Shown: one piece after another, positions 49,206 through 61,460 of the stretch | How the letters are laid out: each line of letters starts with the position of its first letter | Numbering within the stretch: position 1 is the stretch's first letter | Assembly (NCBI GenBank): GCA_947623455.1 | Contig: OX392535.1 | Coordinates: 42,060,688 to 42,124,687, forward strand | Reading direction: 5' to 3' | Origin: Mimachlamys varia | Taxonomy: Eukaryota; Mollusca; Bivalvia; Pectinida; Pectinidae | Length of the DNA stretch: 64,000 bases | Position numbers and translations under genes: made by a program | Notes under the pieces: model-generated | Database searches by the model: none | What the model saw: the letters and a program-made list of their open reading frames with translations, nothing else | What the model was told of the DNA's origin: nothing

Positions 49206-52200
49206 CATTGTCATCACAACAAGTAAACACACTAACTTCGTTTACAAGAGCTGAAAATCGTTATTAACATGCATTGTATAACGGTAAAATATGATAAAAC
49301 TAGTCATGCTTCAATAGTCATACTGACAAATTAGGACAACATAACGAGGAAGAGATGATAAAAAAGTGTCTGAAATCCTCGACAATACAAAGACAGGATG
49401 AAAAACCCAAGAAAGGATTTTTCAATCGAATTAAAGAGACATTTTACATTAATATTATGTAAAACATCATTTATTTTATTACTTAAAATATTTTGAAGAA
49501 ATCAAGTGAAACACTTCACAAAACGAATACATTTATATGCACGCGAGTGTGTTTTTATTAAAAATCTAACACCACATTGTAAGGCGTTCGTTTACAAAAT
49601 AGACCGGCGTGTGAAATGAACATTTTCTTTTAATGGCTGAAGTTAACACGATGTTAAAGCAGTGTGTATGTATATAAGCAGGGGTTAAACGGGCCACTAA
49701 ATAACTATGTAATGCAGCTCTACAAATGTCTCGGGAATTTCAGCGCAATTAACTTCTTGAGTGGCGCTAACGTAATCAGTTGTAAAAAAAGCAAGGTTGG
49801 ATAATATACACCCTGGAGCTTTTACGAATTCAGAGTTTAAATATATAACTAAATTGGGGCTTCTTACAAGGTTGACATATCCATTCTGCTTGTCAAGGAT
49901 TTTCGACATAATCCGTTGAAATCTTATCACTATTGTTGTTTTCGTATTTAAAACCCCGTGAAACGATCTAATGATAAGGCTGGTAGATAGCGCTAGCATT
50001 CACTGGTATCATAAATACGTGACTATAGCTCGGACAATACCACAATACACTGGTCAGTTTTCATCTCGATAGGTGGTCAGTTCGTAAATCTTCACGTCCA
50101 CTTGTTATTTAAAAAGAGCCCCTTATGTCTAGACCCTGCTGACAATGAAGTAGTGGTTCTTAATAACGCAATATGGAGACTGGTGTCATTCACCAAAAGT
50201 CTTGTCAGCTTATTGTGTCAAAATCTATATATATTTTTTTTATGATAATACCTCTTTTCAATATTTTTTTTATTATACCAAATCTACCTTTATGATGACG
50301 TATACATAAAATGCATTTGTATTTGGTTTTTGTGTAATTGTTATTTTTATAAAAGAGGTGGAGAGATAAGGTATTTAAGTTAAGTTGAGTATGCTTTCGA
50401 TATAGCTAGACCCTTTAATACCATCTTGTACCGTACCAGAGACAATGGGGACCCGAAGACTTACTGTAGGGAGACCCTAAGTCTGGAAAAGGACCATGCT
50501 CGATCCAATGGAGACGAACGGAAATCTTGTTCCTGCATTCCTATCCTTCGGTATAATTTATTTAAGTTCCTTTCCGTTTCCAAATCATACCTATAATGTT
50601 CGAAGTTAATCAAATTAAATTATGTTCTAGCCAAAACACGCTATGTTAAAGCATATGGCAAAGGCAGTTCAGAGTCGCCTTGGGATTTGACAAAACCGAT
50701 TTGGGTGCAATGTATGGTCTAGGGGAATTCATAAACGGCACATATCGAGACATTCAAGTGAAAGATAAAAATTCATACACGAATTCGTTGTCTATATAAA
50801 CTATGGTTAAATCTTTTAATTATGCTGGAATCAAAATTAGATTGAGTTTGTCTGCCAATGGCGTTGCAGTAAGTAAGGTGCAGAAAAAAATATCAGATTC
50901 CAATACTTCCAATCTGCAAAGCGTGTCCTGCTCCTGGGTGACTCGTGCTAGATTTCGGTAACACTGCAACTGTGAACATCTATGTAAGGATTCTGACAAC
51001 TCTTTTCTTCTATCTAAATTGAAATGCCTGGAATTCTGATTTCGACTGTTGTTTGAAATGGCACAATCTTTTTTATGGAATTTACCACCTTAAATGGTTT
51101 TAGACAAGTTTGTACCAGCTCATTTTATTCAGCAATATCTTTTGATAACTGACGAAAGTTTGGTTCCATTTACACGGAGCTGTTAATGGATTTGTTAAAA
51201 AGAAAATTATCAAATGCATTTGCGAGCGATGTGTACCTATACATTACAGGAACGTTTGTCTAATGCCTTGACAAAGAAAGTGTTTGAGCTTCACAAACAT
51301 CAAATCGAAATCAAAAACAACAAAACAAGAGTCTGAGTATTACATTTAAGGCAATATTGAAAGTATTTACTAATAAAAGAATTAAGAAGCTATTGCATAT
51401 TATATTTGTACACGCGTTCAATTTCAAATTTAATTTACACGAAAAAGACTTTGAGACGAGTATGTGTTCACCCCATATATTAAGTTCTATTCGTTATACA
51501 ATTTGTACGATTAAGACTTTTGATAATATTTGTTCACCACACTAATCGACCTTATTCACCATTTCAATATGTTATAGTATCTGCTTTAATTCATATATGA
51601 CGAATAACTGATAAATAAAATAATTTAAGATTGGCAACTTATTTCTTAAGGTCATCGAGACGAAGGGTTCACTTTTTCAAGTATCTAATCCCTTATATTT
51701 GAACTCGCCGACAATTCATATTTGCATTTGAGTTATTTACTTTTTGATCTGAGAGTCAATTCACAACTGCTTGATAACAAATAAAGCGACAAATACAACT
51801 TAATATCTATAGATTTGTTTTTATATCAATCTTAAACATTGTAACAATTTTTAACATGGCTAGTCAGCCTGACCAACTTATATTTCAAATATTTTTAACC
51901 ACTATAGTGATCTGTCTATCAACACATAAAATCACAACTCTAAATTTCGGCCAGACGTTTTCCAACAATAGCCATGTAATGTCAAGTACACGAACCATAA
52001 AGCTACAATTTGACCCAGTTTTAGAATTATAAGTTTAAAGCTGACTTTGGATGAAGTAGAACAAAATCTAAGCGAAGCTGTTGTGGCTGTTGGGAGCAAA
52101 GCAGGACAAAAATCAATAGAAACTTGATCCATTTATCAGCTGTTGCGAAAACCATATTAAAACCTATACAGGGATCGTTACTAACACCAAATATACCTAA

Positions 52201-52934
52201 TTGCTTCCATAAAATCCCTAGTACAGTGTGTTCAGAAGGAACAAATAACCGACAAAGGGCCCGACCGCTATGAACGTGGTGTATTTTGTACCTAGCATAA
52301 TTGATCATTCATACCTTAGTACTGGTAAGAAAGGAAAATAGAAAGAAAATACGCATTGTGGCTATAGCTACAGTAGGGTACAATCACAACAACGAACAGA
52401 TTGTCGTATTAGTCATCTACAATTACCGACAAATGTTGCTGACAGTAATTTGTTTGAGCCAGATTTTGGGCTGGGTAATTTTCAGTTAAATTATCACGTC
52501 AAACAATGACAGGAGTCAAAAGGACTTGCTGTTTCTTATAGCTGGTCAATTCATAAGATATGATGGTATTCGGGAATATCATCATGAAAACCCCACAGGT
52601 GCGTCTTTTCACATAAGAAACGACATATATGCTATGTAAGCGTAGATCGTACATTGTACCTCCGGGTACAATTGGACCAAATTTCTTTCGAGAAACAAAA
52701 TTCCGTTTAGCAGCCCCAGTTGTGTTAGCATATCAGACAAAGACATAACAATTTATTACCGATCTATTGGGGAATGTTACTAAAAGAACGATTCTTTTAT
52801 AAAGAATGTTGGTTTTCTTTTTTCTTCTGATTTTGAAAGTTGATATAGACTATGGGCAAGTTTAAAGGTCGCCGTCTTGATCTCACCCAGAACGAGTATG
52901 CTTACTTGTTATGATTGACAATGATTACTCAGTT

Positions 52935-53165
52935 CTCATTTTGAGGATTGATGCTTACTTGTAATGATTATTGTTCATGGCGGGTGTCGTCGATGAAGCA
53001 GAAGACGCTTACTTTTCCGGAACACCTGGTCTTACTCTTTTATACTTTTACGAGAGTATCCATGTAAAGATTTCCTTTGTTCCTATTTGCCTCTAGCTTA
53101 ATCGATTTTGAGTTCGGATTATGGTTTTGTTGACGCTTTGGTATTCTCAAATAATTTTTTTTTTT
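52935..53165 (+). repeat. Dispersed repeat family R200, full copy (reference)
   Basis: This is the best-preserved copy, from CAGTTCTCATTTTGAGGATT through CATGGCGGGTGTCGTCGATG, AAGCAGAAGACGCTTAC, TTTTCCGGAACACCTGGTC and TTTGAGTTCGGATTATGGTT to GACGCTTTGGTATTCTC and a run of about 15 T. Copies occur on both strands. The core reads as protein-like (MAGVVDEAEDAYSSGTPGL in the 48.98-kb copy). Family identity is unknown to me. Confidence 0.88.
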
Positions 53166-53451
53166 TTTGCTTTAATTTACATTTCAAAGTTTTAAATTAA
53201 CGCTATGAAGACAAAATTATCATATAATTTTTGAATCAATGTTTTCATTTGAACATCAATAAACTATTGATGTCACTCCTGCAATAAACAAAATGGTGGC
53301 TTTACTTCTGAGTTCGAGGAATGCTTTTCAATTCACACTTAAATGTCAAATCCCTATTTTTCCGTGTTCAATATGAAGTTTTAAATAGTTGCAATCAAAA
53401 ACGCTTTGACCTTTGTTATTTGAGCTATTTTGCTGATATTTGAACACCAGA

Positions 53452-53596
53452 ATATCTCCCGGAAGGACTTCGAGCTGTACCGTTCCCGCTGTAACCAACA
53501 GAAGAGCTCTTCAGCGCATCGATGGGGCAAACATAGCTACTTATCACTGCAGTGACTCCCGCGAGACGAGACATTACCCGTCACTAATTGACAAAT
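53452..53596 (+). pseudogene. Ig-like half-domain exon candidate
   Basis: Between a moderate acceptor (TTGAACACCAG) and a good donor (ACAAAT|GTAAGC) one frame is open for 48 codons. It contains RALQRIDGANIATYHCSDS, which fits the E-F strand pattern of Ig domains (L..I...N-I-A-x-Y-x-C with N in place of D). An earlier cysteine sits in SSCTVPAV. There is no core tryptophan, so a partner exon would be needed, as in the split Ig1 of the gene in this window. It is on the plus strand, opposite to that gene, and no partner was found. It may be part of another IgSF gene, a decayed copy, or chance. Confidence 0.28.
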
Positions 53597-55123
53597 GTAA
53601 GCTATGCATCATTTCTACCGATCTTCACACTTACAATATAGGTTTCAAAAAAGACAATATCTATATATTACAGGTTTCCGTCTCTCGTATAGGCAAAACA
53701 AATTAAACCAGGCAATTTTAACGGCAATGAAATCCAAAATTTGGAATGTTAAGGATAATTCAAAAAAAATATTTAAAGGCTTCAAAAGGACTAGAGGGAA
53801 TTGAGAACACTGTCTGTTGTTAGTGAAAAAAGATTCACTGCAAGTGTATTTTGTCGTCACTTTGCACACGAAATCATTTTGCAATGCACTGTGGGTAAAG
53901 TGAATTTGTAACGACCGTATAATGTCGTGATGGTTTTGTCAAACGATTCAGCCATTATATATATATATATAGTTATATTTTCTTTCTAGAAAATGAAGCC
54001 TTTTCTAGAAACGATTTTACGGGTTTCATAAAAACTACCAACATTTAAAAACGAAGTCTGATTTGTTTGACCGCCGGGAATAAAACACTTTACACACAAG
54101 AAAACACTAAATGTAGATGCGCTACTGAAAAGCAACCTGATTGCATTATCCTTCGTCGACAATTTGAAGTCGTTTCAGAATTGCAAGTTTATATTTAGCA
54201 GAAGCGTTCGAAATATTTGGTACAAATATTATATTTGTTTTCCATAATCAGTACACTTTTAACCAGAAAGGTTTTTTTTTTTAATCACGATGAAAAACAA
54301 AGGTGACACTTAGTTATATTTCCTGTATGATCAATGATCGGATTAACGACAGGGAAAAACACACACACACCCTCCAACGTAATTTATTTGGTTACTTCCG
54401 GAATCTTATTTCGTTTATGAATCTAGTACAATATATGTAAAAGTATACACCTTGCTAGAAAAACATACAACAGTTTGTCTTAAACAGGTCTAGTAAATTT
54501 CCCTGGCATTTGTCCATTTATGTTTGTGTTTGAATGGAAAGATGTATCGAAGAGGTTCTAAGACCGTAATTTTTTTTTAAGACAATTACATATTCAACTT
54601 TGAAATCTGCCAAATATTTCGTAATAAACGTCAAGTAATCTGTCAATTTCTGGTTCTAAATGATGGATGATATTCATACATAGGATCTGTCTGTATTTCA
54701 AATGTCAATGGACCAACTTGGCAAATGCTCTGTTTATCACAAAATCTTGGCAAATACAATATACAACATATAGATACTGCATATGTGTGTATGTACTGCT
54801 CCCCTGCTATGGGTATCCGAACATTTACAAGTGTAAATGCTCTATTAGGTCTCGTTGAGAAAATCGGTTTGACATTTTGCTGTCCAAACGAAAACGCAAA
54901 AATATCCAGATTTGAATTCTCAGATTTCAATTTTTTTATATAAAAACATGCAAATTCAGCAATTTCGTTCCTCGTAAATATATATCATTTATATTAAAAC
55001 GTTGAGTAAAATATACATTATATAGGCCACAAGTTTCGGCTTTGTATATCCAAACGTATAGGAACACGAAATCATGTTATGACTGAGACGAACGGTAAAA
55101 CTAGCTTGTAGGTTGGGAATATG

Positions 55124-55375
55124 TTTTTGAGTTCACATTGCATGTTGGTCGTAATGGCAGTGAGAGGCCTTCACGGGAAGACCTAAATAGCAGGTTGTTG
55201 GAGAGAGACATGGACGCTAATTACAGTGGTACATCTGGCTACGCGACGGGGCCTCCTAAACCAAATGAAGTTATTTCACATACCTCTTACGTGCTGGGAT
55301 CGTTCCTGCCATTTAAAGCCGGGTTTCTGATATAGAATCATTAAATAGGGATTGGAGGTCTTGTGAACTCAAAAA
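55124..55375. mobile_element. 252-bp sequence with perfect 14-bp inverted ends
   Basis: TTTTTGAGTTCACA (55124-55137) and TGTGAACTCAAAAA (55362-55375) are exact inverted copies. Between them the plus strand has an open frame (55138-55335) of coding-like composition (SERPSREDLNSRLLERDMD). No target-site duplication is evident. A short TIR element is the simplest reading. The open frame could be captured sequence or chance. Confidence 0.45.
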
Positions 55376-58279
55376 TCCACTGTAGTTATGTTGGAAACCA
55401 CCGAGAACACTTAAAATCTGTCTTACTACATAGGGTTAATTCTGATGTTGCAACAACGGTATTTTTCTCGGCCCTTCAGCTCTCTGTGTTGGTTCATAGA
55501 TTTGATTTAGTGGCTAACAATGATGGGAATAAATAGAGTCCACAGATCTGTGTTAGCTAATGAACAACGCCCCTAAACCAGCTTACTAAACCATCATGCT
55601 GAGAAAGTGGATTTGTTTGCGGTGTAGAAGTTTTTTTTATTAATTTCGTTTACATCTCCACGAAGATATCCACAGGCAACATACTTACACTACTACTAAC
55701 ACAAACTGTATAGTGTCTACTAGTATTATAGGCACACAGAACAATTGAAAGCTCGATCGACAACGCGAAAATTTACACACCGCAAACAGTTAAGAGGTTG
55801 ACTAATTCCACACGCGAAAATATCAACTTAAACAGTACCGTATGCACAATTGGTAAAATAGCAGTATATTGGAGGCAGAAACCTTGATCAATATTCTGCA
55901 ATGCACAGATTTCATATCTATATATGAATAAAAAGTATTCGTTTTACAGTCATTAGAACTGTGGAGAACTGAACGTCTTTAAAGTGTAAAATGAGGATAT
56001 GAAATTGCCCCTGATGTCTTTATTGTGTACATACGTGTCTTTTTGAATGTGTTTTAATCATTTTCAAATTACTTTGCAATTACAAAGAGCAATACAACTT
56101 TAATTGAATTGGATTTTAACACTAGTAGTCTACAGCTTTCATGCCCATAATCAAATTGTTCAGCTTCCCCTTCGTTTTCGCCTATCATACAATACAGAGT
56201 GCAGAATTAATTTCTGAATTTTTTATGCATTTTGTACATCAAATGCTTACTCCCATAACTCCAGTCCATACAATAATGTGCTACAGTTAACTCTGATGTA
56301 TACCAGAGTGTACTACAATATATTCTCTGTGTATTACCTTGTTCAATACGTGTGCACCATCGAGAGCACTAGATACCAAGTTAAGGTTGCTCCCGACTGT
56401 TACAGCATAGCGTATGACTGTTTATCGAGGACAGTTAAATGTCCAAATTGTCCAATAAATACAAACTGATATATAGCGTAGAGGTAGAAAAGAAAGTTAG
56501 AAGGAAAGAGCGGTTTTCAAAGTTTCAGCAAAAGGCTTATATAATAAATCTGCTGGTACATTCGAAGCATATTCATTGCTTTAGACTTCAAAAACGAGCT
56601 CATTTTCAAACAATTTTGGTCCTAAGAAAATGTGTCAGTATCCCTGTAAATAACACACTGTTATTACAACTCCGTTCCACTCACAAAACTCTTGGTCTAT
56701 CGGCAGCAGAGGTATTTTAAACAATAAATAATATGCTAATATATCGTATGCCTATACAATTTGACAGATTTAAGTGGTTTACAATTGAACATCATCTACA
56801 GGACACAGTTTCCCAGCAATGAAACAATGTCCTAGCATCATTAAATGCTGCTCGATGGGACAGGATGCTAACAAAACTACCAACAGTTATTTAGAAAAAC
56901 GAGCTCATTCTTTAACTGTAATATAATATATATTATAATGTATATAATATACCTTGGAAATTGTCAAGACAGCAAATCTATAATTTTGGAAATTCGGAAA
57001 CAAAAAGACCGAGGAGATTTAGTTTAGCTTTCTCTGTGTTTTCGATATTGGGTGGAACCTGCATACCAAGGTACGATTGTAATAGCACTGTTTGGATGGG
57101 GACAGACGACCTTACATGTTCAGTTTGAAGTCCTTCACGATGAAACATTCAAACCGTTACATTGGTGAAGACAGATATGTAATTTACTGGTACGCAAATG
57201 TCAAAAACATTCAGACTTCAAATTCATGTACGTCGCTTCAAATATACAATTTTCAAACTGTAGGAACCAAAACGGTATATGATTGCATGGGTGTTCTTAT
57301 TTGATTTTATTTCAAGTCGGTACACATAAGGAAAAGACAACTATGTCCCAAAGTTACAATTTCATTTTCCTTTTCTATATCAATAATTGAGCATTTGTAT
57401 TTTGCAGATTTAAATAATCATAGATATTTCACGGTCGCGGCTATACTGACGATAAGTTATTTTCCATCTATGACATTTTTTGCAATGTCTAGAAAAATGT
57501 TGAAACACAATTATAAGCCAAGCACGAACGGATCTATTTGGTCCAGCAAACTTTAAGCACCAAAAAATAATATAAAAATAACTTAAATCAACCAGTCCAG
57601 CGAAAACGTTTCGTCAGCAACGAGCAGAAAAGGCCCGTAGAGCCTGTACTGCTCCACTTCTTTGATATGTCTTCGGGAAGAGTTGTTTTTCAATAATATC
57701 ACTTATCCTAAATAATTTTTTTGTATAATCTTCAATTTGGAATTCAACTGTATTTACAGTTTGCAGTTTACACTAAGTCAAACAAGCAAATCAAGTTAGT
57801 GATTGAAGTTATGAGCCCAACTTTCGACAAAATAAGTATAGTTAAAGACTACGTTTAAACCAATTATGACATTTGACATTGTTTTAATTTTAAAGAAAGC
57901 GATTAAAAAACAATCAACTTAACAACACAGGAACAAACATGCAAGTCAAACTTCAAGGCATTTTCAGGTACATTTATATTGTTCTATATGCAAACATCAA
58001 AAATATCAAAGTGAATTTCAAGGTAGTTGATAACTGAAGAATGATAACAACAGAACTTAAAAGGAACGCCATTTAATTAGTTGTGTAAGATTTCATCGAT
58101 TTGGACGTTTAAGGTGTTTGAGTGATTGAGCGTCTCCATTAAAATGTGTTCCTCTCGTTCATATGTTAATTGGGTATTGCATATCTGATCATATTTAGTC
58201 AAAATAGGAAACACACTTTGAACAGGTTGACATAGGCAATTTGACATCAAAAACATTTACTTCTGGTGATATTTCAAAA

Positions 58280-58516
58280 CCTATATATACTGTATAGCTC
58301 TTAAATTTCGCGAGTGTAAAATTCCGTGATTAACTGTCCGGAACTTATTCGAGAGATTTTATTTCGCGGATCACAAAACAATTTTGAAAGCTAGATTATA
58401 CATCCATTGTATACAAATTTTGACGAGGTGTTAATTTTCGCCAATTCTGATGCATGTGTGAATTTAACGAAATCAAAACCCTGCGAATATTAGCAAATAT
58501 ACAGTATCTATATACT
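58280..58516. mobile_element. MITE-like element with TATACTGTAT ends
   Basis: TATATACTGTAT at 58284 and its inverse ATACAGTAT...TATATA at 58499-58514 bound about 215 bp with several TTTCGCG and TTCGCC motifs in both orientations. It has no coding capacity. This style of short palindromic element with CGCGAAA motifs is frequent in molluscan DNA as far as I know. Confidence 0.55.
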
Positions 58517-60228
58517 TAAAAACAATCCGACAATTTGACATCAAATGCCATTATTCAGAATGGCACATTATTTGACACCGGGGATAATACATCGGAAGCA
58601 CTCTCAAGGTATAACACTCTACTAAGATTATCCAATTACCTGTAAAATCACCAAGTAAAACACCTGTTTTAATCACCAGTAGGAACATTACATAATTTAC
58701 AGTAATGCATCCATGCTATTCAACAGTATCCTGACCCTTATCGTTCACAAGTTTTACGTGCCACTTATACAACCTCTTCAGCGCGATCGATTTAAACGGC
58801 AGTTTTAAGACCAATCAAGATTTATCACTATTGGGACTTCCTTACCTAACTGCCAACACGTACTATTAACGTACACCAGCGGTTATATTGTTTTGGCTTG
58901 TTTCAAAGCGTGGGCGTGTACGACTTATTTAATTGTCGTGTAATTGTCATGTCTTTGTGCCGTTTAATCGGTTAATGGCTATGTACTGTATTCTCACCAT
59001 TTATCATATACGAGGTGTATTATATCATATTTATCAGAAGTTTTATCATTCGTTCTTTAAGAATTGTATGATTGACATTCCGATATCGGCACCGCGAGAT
59101 TGTTCGCAAAATTACTGATGTATTAACCACGAGAAAAAAAAACCCCAAAAATATTCTATCATTCAATTGAATTTATGTAGTACTTTTTACAAACGTTAAT
59201 TTGCTAAGCAGTGTGATGTGTTTTTGTGATATTTTGACAATTTCATTTTACCTTTATACAATTAGCTGAATAGAATAGTTGGTAAAAGGTATGCTTATTA
59301 TTGCCTCCAGTTCATGAATCTAGTTCCAGGATTCGGTGGAATTTTGTTGTATCTTTGTTAAGACATGTTTACTTTCATACTCATTTTAACCTGCTTTAGA
59401 TAAAAGAAAAAATGTTCCTAATTTGTTTAAATGCAGTAGCAATTAATACGGTATCGTATACATTATGAGCAATTAGAAACACCGATCCATGATAAGCTGT
59501 GCATCTATTTATCCGCTAACAAAGCTGTTTCCGCATTCTCTTGCTGGTATTTGATTATAGATCCCCGTCATCCTGTGAAGGTAGATTTACTTGGTACACG
59601 AGTCAGCCCTTTATGCTCGATTAGCGATACGTTACCTAGTATGAAGGTCTTTATTTTGATTAGCTACACATGTACATTCGCAATATGAAATTATACAATA
59701 CAATTACATACAAATCAAAGAACCTGTCTTAGTGTAGCAACTATGACCAATTTGACTGAGGGGAGAGAAACCAGGCACAACAATTAGAAAAAGGCATAGC
59801 TATTTGTAAACATTTTCTTCATGTTGGAAAGTATGATTTATGTAAAGATTATTTTACACAACCAAATTATGTTTTTATGACCAAGCGTAGATGAATCTAA
59901 TCAGTTCGGTGCAATAACTTTACTACTGTACATACGCCTAACAGCGTAGACGAAATGACCGATTTGTCATTTACCAACTCGTACAAATTGTTGTATGCAT
60001 ACGTCTTGTTGGTCATTAGTCTGATGAAGGTGACAGGGTACATATCATACTAGTCATCAAAACGTCACATAAAAAATAATTTAGTTGTGTAGATTAATAT
60101 TTACATAAAGGCAGAGCTATTAGCGCGTTATTGATGATAAACGAAAATAAAATGGCAAAATAGTGTCTTTTTATGTTTATCTGTTTCGATATGTTTCATG
60201 AAGAAGAACAATGAGCATGTGTGTTACA

Positions 60229-60547
60229 TTGCTAATTGTTAAGCATAAACTGCCACGCTGCTAATTGTTTAAAATACAATATAACACCGATAACTGTCTA
60301 GCAAACAATGTAATACTGCATAGTGTTAAACATTCACTGTAACACAGATAATTATGAAGCATATAATGTAACACTGCTAATAATCAATAATACAATGTGG
60401 CATTGCTTATTGTTAATCATACAATGTAACACTGCTTATTGTTAATTATACAATGTAACACTGCTTATTGTCAATCATACAATGTAACACTGCTTATTGT
60501 CAATTGTACAATGTAACACTGCTTACTGTCAATTATACATTCTAACA
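60229..60547 (+). repeat. 29-bp tandem array, about 11 units
   Basis: The unit is CTGCTTATTGTTAATCATAC then AATGTAACA. Units start at 60403, 60432, 60461, 60490 and 60519 with exact 29-bp spacing; six older units to the left are more diverged. A single unit of the same sequence reappears at 61447-61480 beside the foldback. Confidence 0.9.
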
Positions 60548-60570
60548 CGATACGTTTGTAATACGCGTTT

Positions 60571-61205
60571 TGATTGGATATGGACCATGTTCTAATGTGC
60601 GATAGAACCATGATCAATCGTGATCAATCGTATCAAGCTCCTCCCATCGAGCTTAAGCCACGCCCGTTTCTACCAAAAACAAAATGGCGTCGTGACGGGG
60701 ATCGTCTATCGATGAACATTCCACTGCATGATAGGCGTACGTCAAGTATGCATCAGAGCAAAGAGGACTGATTGAATGTATTAGCTGAATAAATTAAAAT
60801 TAAAACGTTATCATATCATGTTCTTACCTCCATTTATTCATGAAACGTGAATTCCATCCATGTGTAGGCACCTCTAGGAATCAAAACAAACATTTCACTG
60901 TGACGGTGTCGTGTGCATCTGCACAAAATTTTAACAGATCTTGAAAATAACACACGATTTTGTCGATACGAATATATTTGCATGCATACTGACATGGAAT
61001 TGTAGCCATTTTGTCAATGTTAATCCAACCATGTCGTTACTCGTATACATTCGTTCACGAAAATACTAGGCCTAAATCCAAATATTCCGCCTCGTCAACA
61101 TCCAGACCAAGCGCTTGCCAGTACATGTATGGGCGTGGCTTAATGACCGACTTTTGAAAGCTTCCTTCTGATTGGTCAGTCGGCTATAGAAAGACACGTC
61201 ACCAG
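60571..61205. promoter_or_regulatory. CCACGCCC / CCAAT-type boxes, promoter-like or repeat ends
   Basis: TTAAGCCACGCCCG lies near 60650-60665 and its inverse GGGCGTGGCTTAA at 61130-61142. A CCAAT box in reverse (ATTGGTC) follows at about 61171, and another ATTGG lies at 60573. Paired this way they could be GC-box/CCAAT promoter elements or the inner ends of an inverted element about 500 bp long. Neither reading is secure. The 65-codon open frame at 60574-60771 is not supported as a gene. Confidence 0.25.
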
Positions 61206-61284
61206 CCAGGTCACAGAGTACTTTACTACGTACTTGTAGCAAGGAAATACAATGTATCTAAACAAGTTAGCGTATTAAATTTGT

Positions 61285-61460
61285 CAATGAGTGTTAGAAT
61301 GGGGATAGTATGTTATTTTTCGTGTCTATACTGGCGATTAGAACATGAAATTTGGTTTAAACTCTCGACCTATCGGTCTCGAGTTCAAACCAAATTTCAT
61401 GTTCTAATCGCCAGTATAGCCACTCAAAACAACGTACTATCCCCTAAATGTAACACTGCT
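61285..61460. mobile_element. Foldback (long palindrome) with arms of about 80 bp
   Basis: The left arm (TATACTGGCGATTAGAACAT at 61327 and onward) is matched by its inverse ATGTTCTAATCGCCAGTATA ending at 61418. The inner 42 bp pair with two or three mismatches, and pairing continues outward with lower identity through GGGGATAGTA (61301) and TACTATCCCC (to 61444). The loop is only a few bases. The outer right arm merges with one unit of the 29-bp repeat. It is a MITE-type foldback; the RNA would form a long hairpin. Confidence 0.85.

Noticed and set aside
49024..49230. 68-codon minus-strand frame with MAGVVDEAEDAYSSGTPGL
   Set aside because: It is the body of the dispersed R200 repeat, present elsewhere with broken frames.
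52029..52155. Signal-peptide-like frame on minus (MVFATADKWIKFLLIF...)
   Set aside because: Not annotated as the first exon, because no GT donor leaves the single base that exon A requires. Kept as a remark only.
54643..54930. 95-codon minus-strand frame with an acceptor-like GTTTGGACAG inside
   Set aside because: No domain and no partner. Overlapping plus-strand frames of similar length suggest a stop-poor stretch.
57092..57304. Plus-strand frame with VIYWYA and SLQIYNFQTVGTKTVYDC, Ig-like at first sight
   Set aside because: Spacing of the Y and C is off by one, there is no first cysteine, a stop stands just upstream and no acceptor is convincing.
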